DNA from: Ypsolopha sequella
Lineage: Eukaryota > Arthropoda > Insecta > Lepidoptera > Ypsolophidae
NCBI GenBank assembly: GCA_934047225.1
Contig: OW204001.1
Span: 12,260,201-12,324,200, forward strand
Direction: 5' to 3'
Length of the DNA: 64,000 nucleotides
Part shown: positions 11,601-21,515 of the stretch, in pieces
Layout: each line of letters starts with the position of its first letter
How positions within the stretch are numbered: position 1 is the first letter of the stretch
The notes under the pieces: model-generated
Databases searched by the model: none
What the model saw: the letters and a program-made list of their open reading frames with translations, nothing else
What the model was told of the DNA's origin: nothing
Made by a program: the position numbers and the translations under genes

Positions 11601-11955
11601 TGTTGTGATTTACCACCGTTCCATTTTTTAAAACTATAAATAATGTAACTAAATATTTCCCCATACACACTGCCTCCGTCACCTCCCAATAAATAGGGGT
11701 GTACTTTTCTACAGAGTGGAATCAACCAGTGCGCGAACCTATCGACCCTGTTATATTTGTTATCCTTAAATAAACTAACATTATTCTCTTCCCTTTCTTT
11801 TAAATCCCTTAAATAAATATTTCTCATGGTCTTCTACCACATTATTACCCTTTGTACAACTTTTATGAAACTATTTTTTTTTCATTTACCTTTTTTTATG
11901 TTCACGTTGGCAAGAACATTTTCTTTTCTCCATAAGCCACGTACAAACGTGACAT
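11601..11955 (+). repeat. Putative LTR remnant
   Basis: The stretch runs from about TGTTGTGATTTACC to GTGACA, directly before a tRNA-Lys-type primer-binding site. It contains AATAAA-like signals (CCAATAAATAGG, TTAAATAAAC). The TGT...ACA limits are inferred from the adjacent primer site; no second LTR is visible. No gag or pol follows, because LINE-derived sequence begins within about 20 bp. Confidence 0.45.
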
Positions 11956-11973
11956 TGGCGCCCAACGTGGGGC
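11956..11973 (+). other. Primer-binding site complementary to tRNA-Lys(CTT)
   Basis: TGGCGCCCAACGTGGGGC is, from memory of insect tRNA-Lys(CTT), a perfect 18-nt complement of its 3' end including CCA. This kind of primer is used by some insect LTR retrotransposons. Confidence 0.65.
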
Positions 11974-11989
11974 GCCAATTTCACTACGA

Positions 11990-12846
11990 CGATTTATTAG
12001 ATACATTTTCTTCTTACAATATTTATGCTGTACTTGTCACTTGTACTTGTAACAAGGGTTTGGGATGGTGTTGCTATTTATCTTAAAAGTGACATCCCTT
12101 TCAAAATTGTGTCTAAATCTTCGGCATCCGATTCTTTGGCTGATTACTTGTTTCTAGAAATTGATTTCGGTGTTAACTATTTCTTGTTGTAGTGTATTGT
12201 CCTCCAACTAACGATTTTTCTCGATGTTTGAACACGTCCTTGAAAAATTAGTGTCTAACTATGGGAGATTTCAACACCGAACTTCTTAGCATTTATTCTC
12301 TCTCTGGTAAGCTGGCTGCTATAGCAGACTCAGTCAACCTCAAGATCCTCCTTCTACACACTCATCACAACAACAATATTGATGATACTTTGTTGGATTT
12401 ATTGCTCATCATGGCCTTTTCTTTCAGCCACGGTTTGATATTTTGCTCATATCGGCTGCGATGGCCAAAGCCCGCGGGCGTTGATCTAAGATGGACGTTG
12501 AGCAGCTTAAATCTGATGCCTCAGCAGAGACATGGAGTAATATGCACGATTTAGAGAATGTAGATGAGAAGTTTACATGTTTCTGCACTGAAACACTTCG
12601 GCTGTTTAATAAATATGCTCCACTGCGTCAACGACAATGTTCTCAAGACAATGACATATACGGATCGCACATTTCGTACATACAAAAATGACAGGACAAA
12701 TGATAATTAGTCTACTTATAAAGCCGCTAGAAATCGTTGTAATCAATGGTGCCGCAACTCTAAACGGCAGTATATTGCCGAGCAGTTAGATCTTTCATCA
12801 CCAGCTGGTACCTGGAAGTTCAATAAAATTTATAAATACAAGTAAT
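11990..12846 (+). pseudogene. Decayed LINE (non-LTR retrotransposon) endonuclease and linker region
   Basis: This is a broken ORF2 stretch of a jockey/CR1-type LINE. In order: a YNIY segment near 12018, GVAIYLKSDIPFK at about 12067-12105, an ADYLFLEI segment at 12139-12162, then frame breaks. MGDFNTELLS at 12261 has the GDFN motif of apurinic-type endonucleases. An LKSDASAETWSNMHDLE segment follows at 12500-12560. YKAARNRCNQWCRNSK and SPAGTWKFN, at about 12718-12830, belong to the region before the reverse transcriptase. Several frameshifts and in-frame stops separate these pieces, so it cannot make a protein. The reverse transcriptase is absent. Family assignment is from motif memory. Confidence 0.8.
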
Positions 12847-13827
12847 GTAACGTACAAAACAAAACCATTATGGAAACGTTGGAAAAGTAATAATTTATAG
12901 CTGTCACGTGTTACATCGCACGATGTTTTACAGTTATACAGCGTCCCGAAATTAACTGTTCGCGATCACCAATGAAAATTCGTTTAAAACACTGTCAGCA
13001 AACGCATTAAGGCCCAGTATCAAGCTAAACTTCCGTCCTGCACCATCGCTTTTGTTTTTGGTTTATCTATCTTACTCTAATAAACTGCTGCGAACGCAAA
13101 GTTACAGTTATTTTAAATTTGCGGCTATGTTTTTGATGTTTTATTTTGTAAGTTTATTAAGTTGTTTTTATTTTATTTTATTGTAATGTCTTATTGCTAA
13201 CCTCTTAAAAGTGTATGTTTGTTTGTTTATTTGTATGTTTATGATATGGGCCTAGATGCTCGCATTAAACCTTATGTTATTATTATTAGGATTGTAATAA
13301 AAATATTTCCTGTCACACCATTAAGGGTTTGTAAAACAAATTTTTATGAAAAATTTCGTGGCGCTATCCTCAAAATAGCAAGACTAAAAAGCTGTTTTTT
13401 CTTAGGTGCGACACCCATTTTTGTGATTTTTTTCTAACGAGAACAGTTATTGTAATTACGTTGTTGGCCCATCAGAACACTAAAGCGTATCCTTGAAAAT
13501 TACATTAATTTTTTTGAAATTTTTAGGTATTAAATTAATACCTGTACATTTGTCTTTGATAACTACAATTTGCTTTATACTGCGCCTTAAATGCTGGATT
13601 GTTTCAGGATACACCAGGAATTTAATACAGCACAGTACATCTCTGAAATTAAATTCCATAGAGACATAAATTATCACATACCTTGTTGATATTTCATACA
13701 CGCTAGTAAAGTTTAAAGCCTCAAACGAATTCTGAAATTCCAAGTAACAGCAAACAAACTAGAAACAAACGCTGCAAAGTCTTGAATTTTTTTTTTATAG
13801 AAGCATGTAATACTCGTAGCATATTTC
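12847..13827. other. No supported gene; possible LINE 3' untranslated material at 13090-13250
   Basis: T-rich sequence at 13130-13250 (TTTGATGTTTTATTTTGTAA, GTTTGTTTGTTTATTTGTAT) could be a LINE tail, but no body connects it. Open frames at 13219-13437 and 13480-13743 show no family. Confidence 0.35.
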
Positions 13828-13915
13828 GTGACGAGTATAAAATGGCGGATTTTCTAACCCGAGGAAAGCTTACATTCCGAGGGTAAGAAAACCCATTTTT
13901 TACTCGTTGCGAACG
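13828..13915. repeat. Imperfect inverted repeat
   Basis: GACGAGTATAAAATGGCGGA then TTTTCTAACCCGAGG faces CCGAGGGTAAGAAAACCCAT then TTTTTACTCGTTGCGA. The arms are about 35 bp with almost no loop. Confidence 0.6.
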
Positions 13916-14140
13916 ATACTTTTTCTACTACCTGATTTATGTATTTAAATATTTAATTTTTCCTTTCAAATTTCATGTATTTTATGACTTTGCAAAGCAC
14001 GGCGCGGTTTTCACCTCGTTTTTTTCAGGCTTCGGCCGGCGACTTTTATTTCTGGCCAGTATCATTTTGCGAAAAACGAGTGTCAGACGCGATATAATCG
14101 ATTATGTCGTGAATCGGAACGCTGGGAATTTCGATTCTAA

Positions 14141-14226
14141 AGACAAACTAAGGACGTCAAAAAGAACCTAATTTAGCATGAAATGAAGACAAACGTCAAA
14201 AGAACCTAATTTTGTAATAAATGAAA
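14141..14226 (+). repeat. Imperfect tandem duplication, about 44 bp
   Basis: AGACAAACTAAGGACGTCAA followed by AAAGAACCTAATTT is repeated as AGACAAACGTCAAAAGAACC then TAATTTTG, each followed by ATGAAATGA or AAATGA. Confidence 0.65.
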
Positions 14227-14331
14227 TTTCAATACGATATCTCAAACTGACCTGATAGTCAATCTGCACTGGGGCCCGGAAAGTTCGATTTTCAAAACTA
14301 CTAACTTTTTCATAAAGGTAGTAAACTGCTG

Positions 14332-15298
14332 CCGTTAATTCGAGAGAATGATGACAGATGGAGTGTGGCGATATCTCGAAAAAATACTAAAAGTCAACAA
14401 GAGCTTCTTCACGACAAAAATAAATAAAGGCACGTTAAAAAAATATCAACGGTACAACAAATGGGACGAAATAAATCCAAATCATGATTATTTAAACTTT
14501 TTTTATAAATAAAAACCAGGTTATAGAATATGTATACGATCTTATTATTTGGTAAGGTATATCAGTTTTATAATACGACAACACTGCCTTACACCGCAGA
14601 TATTATAAACCTTTTTCTGAAATGTCGATTCAAAAAGTCGAGGATTCATACTGCAGGCATTATGATTGCTGATTTGACAGAAATAATGAGCAGAAGGAAA
14701 TTTTAGTTATAGCAAGAGCTCTTTGAAAGGTTACATTTATTTATACAGCCAAACTACCATATTGGCAAGTAATAATAATAAATCAGCAACACGGATCGTA
14801 ATACTTTTTGCTAATTTTGCCAAATAAAATGTTGACTTCCTATAGTAACTGACTCGGAGCCAGCTCCGATATCAGCAACGATAAAAACAAATTAACGAGT
14901 TTCACAAAAAGGGTAATAGAACATTGATCACTTAGATACAGAGTCTTAATTCAATATGATTTCCGCTACATAAATAAAATGACAACCTCTATATAAGGTT
15001 CTTAAATTCAAGTGAACACAGTATCGCTAATAGACAACTTTTCGCCAAAAATAATATTTTTTGCGCTTTTTTTTAACTTTTACGTAGAAATTGAGTCAGC
15101 TGATTCATTAAGTTTTGTACTAGGAAGTGGAAAATATATACGACAAAAATACTTTTTATTAACAAATGGGACCTTTTAACGATATACAATCTACCCTAAA
15201 ATCATCATGATAAATATAAAATATTGAAATGCAAAACAGTAAAAAAAAGGTTTTATCCCCTGACTTTTGCAAACGTCACCATTCTCTCGAATGAACGG
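14332..15298. mobile_element. DNA-transposon derivative, 967 bp, TIR about 25 bp
   Basis: CCGTTAATTCGAGAGAATGA then TGAC at the left end is inverted as CCGTTCATTCGAGAGAATGG then TGACG at the right. The interior is AT-rich without a transposase frame. No convincing target duplication, so the exact outer ends may be a few bases off. Confidence 0.65.
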
Positions 15299-15429
15299 CC
15301 GGAGTATAGAAAAATACGTTTTCGGTATCGTTTTGCGTCGTCGTAGATATAGAAACGTTGCTCTTAATGTGTAGCATTTACCATTGATTCTGTCTTTGTA
15401 TAAATTGAAACAAAATTTTATAAATTATT

Positions 15430-15547
15430 TTTACATCATTGCGGTATAAAAACGCAGAATCTGATTAAATCTGTATGTGAGGAGCTGTGAACTAAATTCC
15501 TCTCACTTACCGGGCGATTGCTCTATCAACTGAGCTATCCTGGTCTC
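15430..15547 (-). repeat. tRNA-derived SINE type A, copy 1 (minus)
   Basis: The reverse strand reads GGATAGCTCAGTTGATAGAG then CAATCGCCCGGTAAG, a tRNA 5' half with an A box. Next come AGAGG, AGCTCCTCACA and a body with TCTGCGTTTTTATACCGCAA. It pairs with the copies at 20083-20278 and 61428-61600. The B box is lost here. Confidence 0.75.
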
Positions 15548-15684
15548 AACACAACTCTGCTAATTCATCCATACCGCTAGTACATAATGTGAATAGGAAT
15601 CTTCGCTATTCTTCGGTAAAGGTCGTATTACTTTACTCTTTCTATATAATACCTGATAGATAGTGCACGTCCGGTTGGTCGGCT

Positions 15685-15950
15685 GATAGATATCGAGGGC
15701 ATCAAGCTGAAAGGGCGTATCTACAAAAATATCGCCTAGTTATGTAAAATATTTTTCTTTAATTATAAGAACGCCGTTTTAAGTCTGAGACTTACGCATA
15801 CATGACCTATACCCGTGGAGCAACCTTTACTATTTTAGTAAGTACATCATAAAACTAATAAATATGAAGATTCGCCCAAAAAAAGTCGGAGTTTTCGAAA
15901 TTCAGAAAATCTGTAGACACGCCTTTTAAGTTGGATGCCCTCGATATCTA
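15685..15950. mobile_element. Foldback element, about 266 bp
   Basis: ATAGATATCGAGGGCATC followed by GGGCGTATCTAC at the left is inverted at the right (GTAGACACGCC then GATGCCCTCGATATCTAT). The arms are about 50 bp with small indels. No frame inside. Confidence 0.75.
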
Positions 15951-16384
15951 TGCCACAGATAGCCATTAGACGTCGTCTTAAGGAGGGCAAACCTTTTTCG
16001 CCAATTTCACAATTTCACTACTATACAAATGTCATTCCATACTATCCCATCTCAATTTCCTTGTTTAGTACTCTCCCCGCGTTACCCCGCAGCACCCCGG
16101 CGGCAGTGGCGGAAAAAATCCTCACTTGTCCATGGTTGATAAGATGGTGGTTGTGTTCTATGCACAATATGCACATCAAATCCGTGGCAGATTTGTCGTA
16201 GGTATTCGTTTTACAGGTATGACATGTTATAGAAATGTATACCTACCATAGAGTCGCCTTTCTACAGACAGTTATGTACTGTACTTTGTTATGTACTTTC
16301 TACTTTCTACAGTAAGTTTTCTACAGTTACAATCAATCTTCAATAATATTATTATTGAACTTGCTTTTGCCTCCGATTCTTTCA
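15951..16384. other. No recognised feature
   Basis: A short open frame over 15935-16201 crosses the foldback boundary and is not credible as a gene. Confidence 0.35.
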
Positions 16385-16530
16385 GTTACCGACAGTTTTT
16401 AGCTTAGTGGTTATTTTTTCAACACCCTTACAGCCTATGACCAGGAACACAATGTAGATAATTAAGAAAATGGCATCCAAATTCGTTGAGTGGTTCTCGA
16501 GTTAAAACGGAACAGACAAATTGTAAAAAT
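16385..16530 (-). repeat. Interspersed repeat (CAACGGATTT family), minus copy
   Basis: AAATTCGTTGAGTGGTTCTC then GAGTTAAAACGGAACAGACA is the complement of the block in 4148-4345, preceded by CAACACCCTTACAGCC. Related ends lie at 61118-61345. Confidence 0.6.
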
Positions 16531-16646
16531 TTTATTTTTGGTCTTGGTACAATATAATAATAATAACTCATTTCATTTAAAATTTAGCAAAAATATTAAT
16601 TGTTCAGACGCGACTTTTTTACTACCTACTGTATTATTAGTGTATA

Positions 16647-16791
16647 TGTCGTCGGAAAATAATAAGAATCGTAAGTTGATTAATTCACTAGGTTAGGTTA
16701 GTTTATAAATTACCGTGAAAAAACCTGCCGTGAAATTATAAACTATCTAGTGAATTGATCAACTTACGATTCTTGTTATTTTCCGGTGACA
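16647..16791. mobile_element. Foldback MITE, 145 bp, arms about 55 bp
   Basis: TGTCGTCGGAAAATAATAAG then AATCGTAAGTTGATTAATTC is inverted at the right end, finishing TTATTTTCCGGTGACA. The centre holds GGTTAGGTTAG and CCGTGAA repeats. Confidence 0.8.
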
Positions 16792-17454
16792 TACAAAACA
16801 TCTATAGATATATCACGTCGTTCATTGAAACATAGTTCTTGTCTAAACTGTTTGAAACGAATCACAAAAACCGTTTCTTTCAAGAAAACAAATATGTCTT
16901 GTTCCTACAAAAGAGAAAGAAAAACACAATAGACCGTTGTATTTGTATGGAGTACGTAAAGAACATTACATTAATCTTGTACGTCTCTACGTGAACAAAT
17001 GTTAGGTGGATAGTCGGTTTTTCAGTTGGCAGCACATAGGTTAATTTCTAAAAGGTTTTTTTTTCCAGGGAATATACGCCATTTTAGTACATGGTTTTTA
17101 TTATTTTCCGATATGACGCCACTTGAGAATTTTAGACATTATACTGATTGTGATGTGTGATTGCCATGAAGCAACAAGCCAGTGGAGAGCGTAGAGACAC
17201 ATTCTCCTTCAAAACACAAGTCACCAATATACGGCGGGGGACGTGACAGCTTAGCGAGCTGTGATTGGACAGCTCAAGGTAAAAATTTGATGCGTAATTT
17301 GTGTAGGGATGTCATACAAGTGAAACGAAAAATTATCGATATCGATAAAATCGAAAAAATTAATTTGGAATTTTCGAGTTTGTCAAAGATATACCAATGA
17401 AAGTATTGTTGGGTAATAAATAAAACAAAATTATTTATTTGACAAAGTAGCTAC

Positions 17455-17781
17455 TCACTGATTTTTGAAATGAATTAATTTGGAGTATATTTTTCTTATA
17501 TAATCCTTCGGGTTTTGATTATTTTTTGTAATGAAGGTTAGCCGGGCATCCACATATTTTTTTATTACACATGAAGCTAAGTCAATCAAGTGATTTGTGG
17601 ATTCTGTATCAAATTGGTGAAAATTTATGTCTGAGAACAGATCGTATCCCAAGAAAGATTTCAACACAATCTTTATGAAATAATCGGAATTATATTTCGA
17701 AGATAAAGTCTTGTGAATGTGAATGACCAACTTAACTTGACACTTACCATCTTTTAAACTCCATACATCTAAAGAGTCTAA
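17455..17781 (-). CDS. C-terminal exon fragment of a P/THAP-type transposase
   Basis: The minus-strand frame is open for 108 codons from an upstream stop at 17784 to TGA at 17457-17455, so this is an exon fragment, not a full gene. The C-terminal part, HLIDLASCVIKKYVDARL followed by RKIYSKLIHFKNQ, resembles the conserved tail of P-type and THAP9-like transposases. There a hydrophobic helix precedes an RxR-like basic stretch and a KL..F..Q end. An AATAAA signal lies on the same strand about 20 bp past the stop, as expected of a real 3' end. No catalytic acidic residues of the RNase H-like core are present. The family call rests on motif memory and on the element's ends; a chance frame is the alternative. 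Confidence 0.55.
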   Translation of the reverse strand, partial: LDSLDVWSLKDGKCQVKLVIHIHKTLSSKYNSDYFIKIVLKSFLGYDLFSDINFHQFDTESTNHLIDLASCVIKKYVDARLTFITKNNQNPKDYIRKIYSKLIHFKNQ

Positions 17782-17824
17782 TTAAGTTAGTAATAATAAC
17801 TACCTTCATAACTAAATATTTGTA

Positions 17825-18002
17825 ATTATTAGTATTTGTTGTTATAGCGGCAACAGGAACACATCATCTGTGTGATTTCAACTGTCTAGCTATCACGGTT
17901 CATGAGATACAGCCTCAAGACAGACGGACGGACGGATGGACGGACAGCGGAGTGTTAGTAATAGGGTCCCGTTAGGCACCCTTTGGGTATGGAACCCTAA
18001 AA
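17825..18002 (+). repeat. Partial GGGTTCCGT-family repeat inside the P-like element
   Basis: It contains TAGTATTTGTTGTTATAGCG, ACTGTCTAGCTATCACGG, (GACG)n and AATAGGGTCCCGTTAGGCAC then GGAACCCTAAAA. This is the 3' half of the family represented at 19692-19982. It lies where the transposase core should be. Confidence 0.75.
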
Positions 18003-18333
18003 ATGGTATCAGATGCACTGACAGACACTACTGATAAACATAGGCACTTCTGACGCTAAACAAACGCGTATAAAAATATCCCTACATTAAGTACTTACCT
18101 TACATACATTACATATACTTACATGCATACAATGTATGTAAGCAACAATACATTGTTCGATAAATTATTAAACACGTAGTAGGACAGCACTATCGAAAAA
18201 AAACGAGACAACTGTTGTGCATTTCACCGTGCGACAGAAAGAGAGGACGTGAAGACATCAACGCAAAGCGCAAGTTCAATTGAAATATTTAATTGTTATA
18301 TTTTGAAGATTAAAAGTATACGAAAACACTTAC

Positions 18334-18413
18334 TTATGAAACGTTACTCCATCTTTTGTGGTACTTGAAGTAGAAGTATTCTTTCCACACCATTTTATTG
18401 CACAAGTAGGCAT
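18334..18413 (-). CDS. THAP-domain first exon of the P-like element
   Basis: On the minus strand ATG at 18413-18411 opens MPTCAIKWCGKNTST and the exon ends VTFH plus two bases. A consensus donor, GTAAGT, follows at 18333-18328. Cys-x4-Cys near the N-terminus and the FH before the splice site are the first part of the C2CH zinc-binding THAP domain, the DNA-binding module of P-element transposase and related proteins (established knowledge). The rest of the domain, with the remaining Cys and His and the AVPTIF box, would be in the next exon, which I could not find. The exon is 80 nt: 26 codons plus 2 nt. The start lies 169 bp inside the right end of the element. It has the same intron phase as the exon at 36916-36992. 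Confidence 0.75.
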
Positions 18414-18878
18414 ATTTACTGTAAATTTCGGATTTTTTCTACAGAAACACGCTATGTTTTCACGGACACAGCCAAACTCTGACTAAAACCAATGGCTTCG
18501 CTTCAAGCGCCTAAACGCTTTGGGAAGCGGCTGTTTGGCGAGTCGCGTTACCCCCGCATACGCTCTCCACTAGTACTCCATGGTGATTGCTTATAAAAAA
18601 GTGGTCTGTTTCTGTCTGTTTACTCATCTGTCATCCATCTGTCAAATCAGTCTGAAGCAAAATTTTTATAAACAGCCATTCAAGTGACGTCACACAAGTT
18701 CTAAAATACGGCTTATTAAACCTAAATCTCGAAATTGTTTTCGAATTAACACACCTTAACACAATTTAGTCTAAGCGAATTGCAAAATGTGTTTTTGTTG
18801 AAACTTCAGAATCACGTAGTCTGCGGCCTACCACAGCTCAAAGGTAACTCATAGCAGCGCGGCTATGTGCACTGGCAC

Positions 18879-19538
18879 TTAAGGCGATATGCAAAAGTTT
18901 TAGCGTCCCTGTTACTCCATATGCGAAAAAACCCTCAGTGCGAGAGGGACGGATTCGTGGAAAAGTAGCAAAAAGTCGGTTTTTTATTAATATAATATGT
19001 ACTAAAGTTGCTATCAAAATTTCGTTTAACCAGCCCCCCTATTCTGTATCTTAGGTAGCCAACTGGACAGGGTGCCTATCGTCAAAAACATAGATAAAAA
19101 CTAAACTTTGAAAATTGCTTTTAGTGGGTATTGAACTATTTACGAACTGTGTCGTCACTTCAAGTGCTAACATGCCCTTAGACAATCGGAATTCGATAGT
19201 ATATCTATGTTTTTGATGATAGACACCCAGTCCAGAAGGCAACTAGAGATACATAATAGGCCCGCAGGTCTTAGATACCGTTAAAACCCATCTAATAAAA
19301 TATAATTACAGTCTATATGTCATTCTAAATTGTCAAACCAGGAGAATTGGTGTCGAAAAAGACCACATTTCAATAAATATTTGTATCGAGCCGAATTTCT
19401 CCAATCGCGTTTCTGTTTTAACAGATCCCTAGAAAAAGATTCCAAAAATAATATACTATTTTATCAAAATAATACATTATTAACTGAAGTAGATATGCAA
19501 GTTCTTAAAGTGTCGACTTTTTTTCCGTAGCGCCTTAA
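18879..19538 (+). mobile_element. TTAAGGCG-family element, 660 bp including a nested insert
   Basis: The ends are TTAAGGCGATATGCAAAAGT and CCGTAGCGCCTTAA. Inside are the GCGAGAGGGACGGATTCGTG block, AGATACCGTTAAAACCCATC and AATTTCTCCAATCGCGTTTC. The copy at 27725-28150 is colinear but lacks the nested element at 19034-19264. Confidence 0.85.
19034..19264. mobile_element. Nested MITE, 231 bp, TIR about 60 bp, CAG duplication
   Basis: The left end is CCCCCCTATTCTGTATCTTA and the right end inverted is CGGGCCTATTATGTATCTCT. Arms continue to a shared CAAAAACATAGATA. CAG at 19031-19033 is repeated at 19265-19267. The colinear copy of the host repeat has an empty site there. A 3-bp duplication fits a Harbinger-like origin, but the superfamily is not proven. 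Confidence 0.8.
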
Positions 19539-19691
19539 CTTTCGGAAGCCGTACAATAGTCGTAGATGTATGTATGGTCAACAAAAATAAGTCACCAGAC
19601 CTAGGGTCAACGAGTTATATACGAGTAAGATGACATTAATTTATACAGCCAAATACAGTGTCAAATAACTATTCTACCTGAAGAAAAAAAC

Positions 19692-19982
19692 AAAACCGGC
19701 CTAGTGCGAGTCGGACTCGCGCACGAAGGGTTCCGTATCATTATCTATAAAAACGGCAAAAAATAGCATGTCTGTTGTATGGGAGCCCCCTTAAATATTT
19801 ATTTTATTCTGTTTTTTAGTATTTGTTGTTTTAAAGGCAACAGAAATACATCATCTATGAAAATTTCAACTGTCTAACTATCACGGTTTATCAGATACAG
19901 CCTGGTGACAGACAGACGGACAGCGGAGTCTTAGTAATAGGGTCCCGTTGGTTACCCTTTGGGTACGGAACCCTAAAAAACG
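19692..19982 (+). repeat. GGGTTCCGT-family repeat, near-complete short form
   Basis: It starts AACCGGCCTAGTGCGAGTCG then GACTCGCGCACGAAGGGTTC. It passes GGGAGCCCCCTTAAATAT, a TGTCTAACTATCACGG segment and GACAGACGGACAGCGG, and ends GGGTACGGAACCCTAAAAA. Other copies lie at 39747-40027 (minus), 21979-23166 (minus), 30540-31272, 17825-18002, 26458-26625 and 48382-48440. I recall it as common in Lepidoptera. Confidence 0.8.
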
Positions 19983-20082
19983 GAAAACAAAATTTATTTT
20001 TATACAAGTATGAGGGAAATAATGTTTTTCTTTTTATTCGATTTTACCCCCAAAGTAAATTAAAAAATAACTTAATTTTTTT

Positions 20083-20278
20083 TAAACTATAACAGAAATA
20101 AATTTCTATGTTTGAACACTTGGCGATTTATCCATCGCAAGGAGATATAAATTAACATTATATAGAGCAATCGCCCGGCAAGCGAGAGGTCCCGGGTTCG
20201 ATTCCCGGTTCAGAGCTCCTCACATCCAGATTTACTTTTATTTCTGCGTTTCTATACTGCAATGATATAATGTTAATT
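20083..20278 (+). repeat. tRNA-derived SINE type A, copy 2, with inverted body segment
   Basis: At 20160-20278 a tRNA-like head without the first bases (TATAGAGCAATCGCCCGGCA then AGCGAGAGGTCCCGGGTTCG ATTCCCGG with a good B box) runs into CTCCTCACATCCAGATTTAC, and then TTTCTGCGTTTCTATACTGC. The head resembles tRNA-Ala, but loop position 33 is C, so it is not a functional tRNA. Just upstream, 20083-20159 is the reverse complement of the part that lies downstream in the copy at 61525-61600. Confidence 0.75.
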
Positions 20279-21225
20279 TATTTTTTTTTTCCATATCTGT
20301 CATACATCTATCTTACTTTCATTTAAAAAGTAAACTAGTGCGTTTAACGGTTAAAATCTCGTTATCACCTTAAAAAAAGCAGATGTTTTCGTTAACTGAC
20401 TGTACATACATAAAAACTAGAACACGAAGGGGTGGAATGGTTTCAAAAGATAATCGCCTCCGGCTATAGTTGGCAACATAATATATAAGGTCCCTTTACA
20501 AGTGGTCCCCAGAAGGCCTGGAAGGGCCTTAATTAAACTTACATGACGTTATGTCATGTAACATAGCCAATATGTTACAAAAGGGAAGTAATAAAACCTC
20601 CGACAAATAAATTAAAAATGAGGTTTAAATCATGAATATTACTGCTATAAATACTAAGTTACCGACAACTTTTGTCCTAATCAATATTCGACAACTACCG
20701 AATGAAATGCAAAAATTTGCGAAAACTTAAGGCTGTGCCGAGCGTAGAACGATCAGACACCTCGCTTTTTCTCTCGTGGTAATTTTTTATCGTGGTCGTA
20801 TTTATTGAATTTAACAGAAAAAATCATATTTAATTTACAATACAAAATTTAAGAAAATTGAAACGCCCCAATTGTACTTTATAACGTTTGTGATTGTCTT
20901 GAATTGTGTTTGAGACAATTCGACAGTTAAGTTATTGAAATGACTAAAACCCCAATACCTTTTTTAGATTTTGGGCCTACTTTAGATAGATTTGTTTCTT
21001 ACACCATAAGTTATTTTTAATATTCGCTGTGGTGGAAGTGTAGATACATTATCTGTGATAATAAATATATATTTTATTTATTAATCATTGACATTTATTC
21101 AATAAATCAATTTAACAGTGACTGTCGTTTTAGATTATTTTGCTCGGCGCCCTCTGATATAATGCATTCCACTAGTTTAAAATACATTTTAGCGAAAACC
21201 TTTGTCAGGAATTTTTGTCGTTAAC
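20279..21225. other. No recognised feature
   Basis: No supported frame or inverted repeat; a small palindrome (ACATGACGTTATGTCATGT) lies near 20540. Confidence 0.35.
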
Positions 21226-21515
21226 TAACTTAACATACCGGGTCTCTCCTGCGCTGAAGAATTTCCGAAAAATTTGATTAGTCGAAGCGGTTCTGGGTTG
21301 TCAAAAAATTACCACGAAGGTTATGTATGGTGGTCCTAACCTTCTAACTTAACCTACCGTCTCACTTTCACGGTAAAAGTGTAAGCGGTGAAAGTAAAGG
21401 TGAAACTAAAAGTGGTTAAAGTGCTTCACCACTGCGCTGAAGTAGTTCTAGGTTGTCATGAAAAAAATAACCACGAAGACTCTAACCTAACCTACCGGCT
21501 TTCTTCTGTGCTGAA
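21226..21515 (+). repeat. Degenerate tandem repeat
   Basis: Blocks like TAACCTACCGG...CTGNGCTGAAG recur near 21230, 21352, 21428 and 21487. Blocks like GGTTGTCA...ACCACGAAG recur near 21295 and 21450. The period is irregular, about 120-140 bp. Confidence 0.5.

Larger units (their letters stand above)
17165..18582 (-). mobile_element. P-element-like DNA transposon, 1,418 bp, internally deleted
   Basis: The ends are inverted repeats. The left reads CATGAAGCAACAAGCCAGTG then GAGAGCGTA. The right, inverted, reads CATGGAGTACTAGTGGAGAG then CGTA; they differ by a 5-nt indel. GTGATTGC at 17157-17164 is repeated exactly at 18583-18590, an 8-bp target duplication. A CATG terminus and 8-bp duplication are features of the P superfamily (established knowledge). 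The minus strand carries a THAP-type first exon near the right end and a transposase-like last exon near the left. The catalytic core expected between them is missing, and a copy of another repeat lies at 17825-18002. It is therefore non-autonomous. Confidence 0.85.
17065..18787 (-). repeat. TGACGTCA repeat family, copy split by a 1.4-kb insertion
   Basis: The right half (GAATTGTTTTCG complement, GACGTCACACAAG, TCTGTCTGTTT) lies at 18591-18787. The left half (ATATGACGCCACTTGAGAAT, ACATTATACTGATTGTGATG) lies at 17065-17164. Joined across one 8-bp repeat they follow the uninterrupted copy at 8946-9350. This shows that the element at 17165-18582 arrived later. Confidence 0.8.

Noticed and set aside
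17182..17400. 72-codon plus-strand frame in the P-like element
   Set aside because: It starts inside the inverted end and lies opposite the 3' untranslated part of the minus-strand gene.
20160..20216. tRNA-Ala-like gene
   Set aside because: The acceptor stem and D-arm start are missing, loop position 33 is C instead of T, and the sequence continues into a repeated SINE body.
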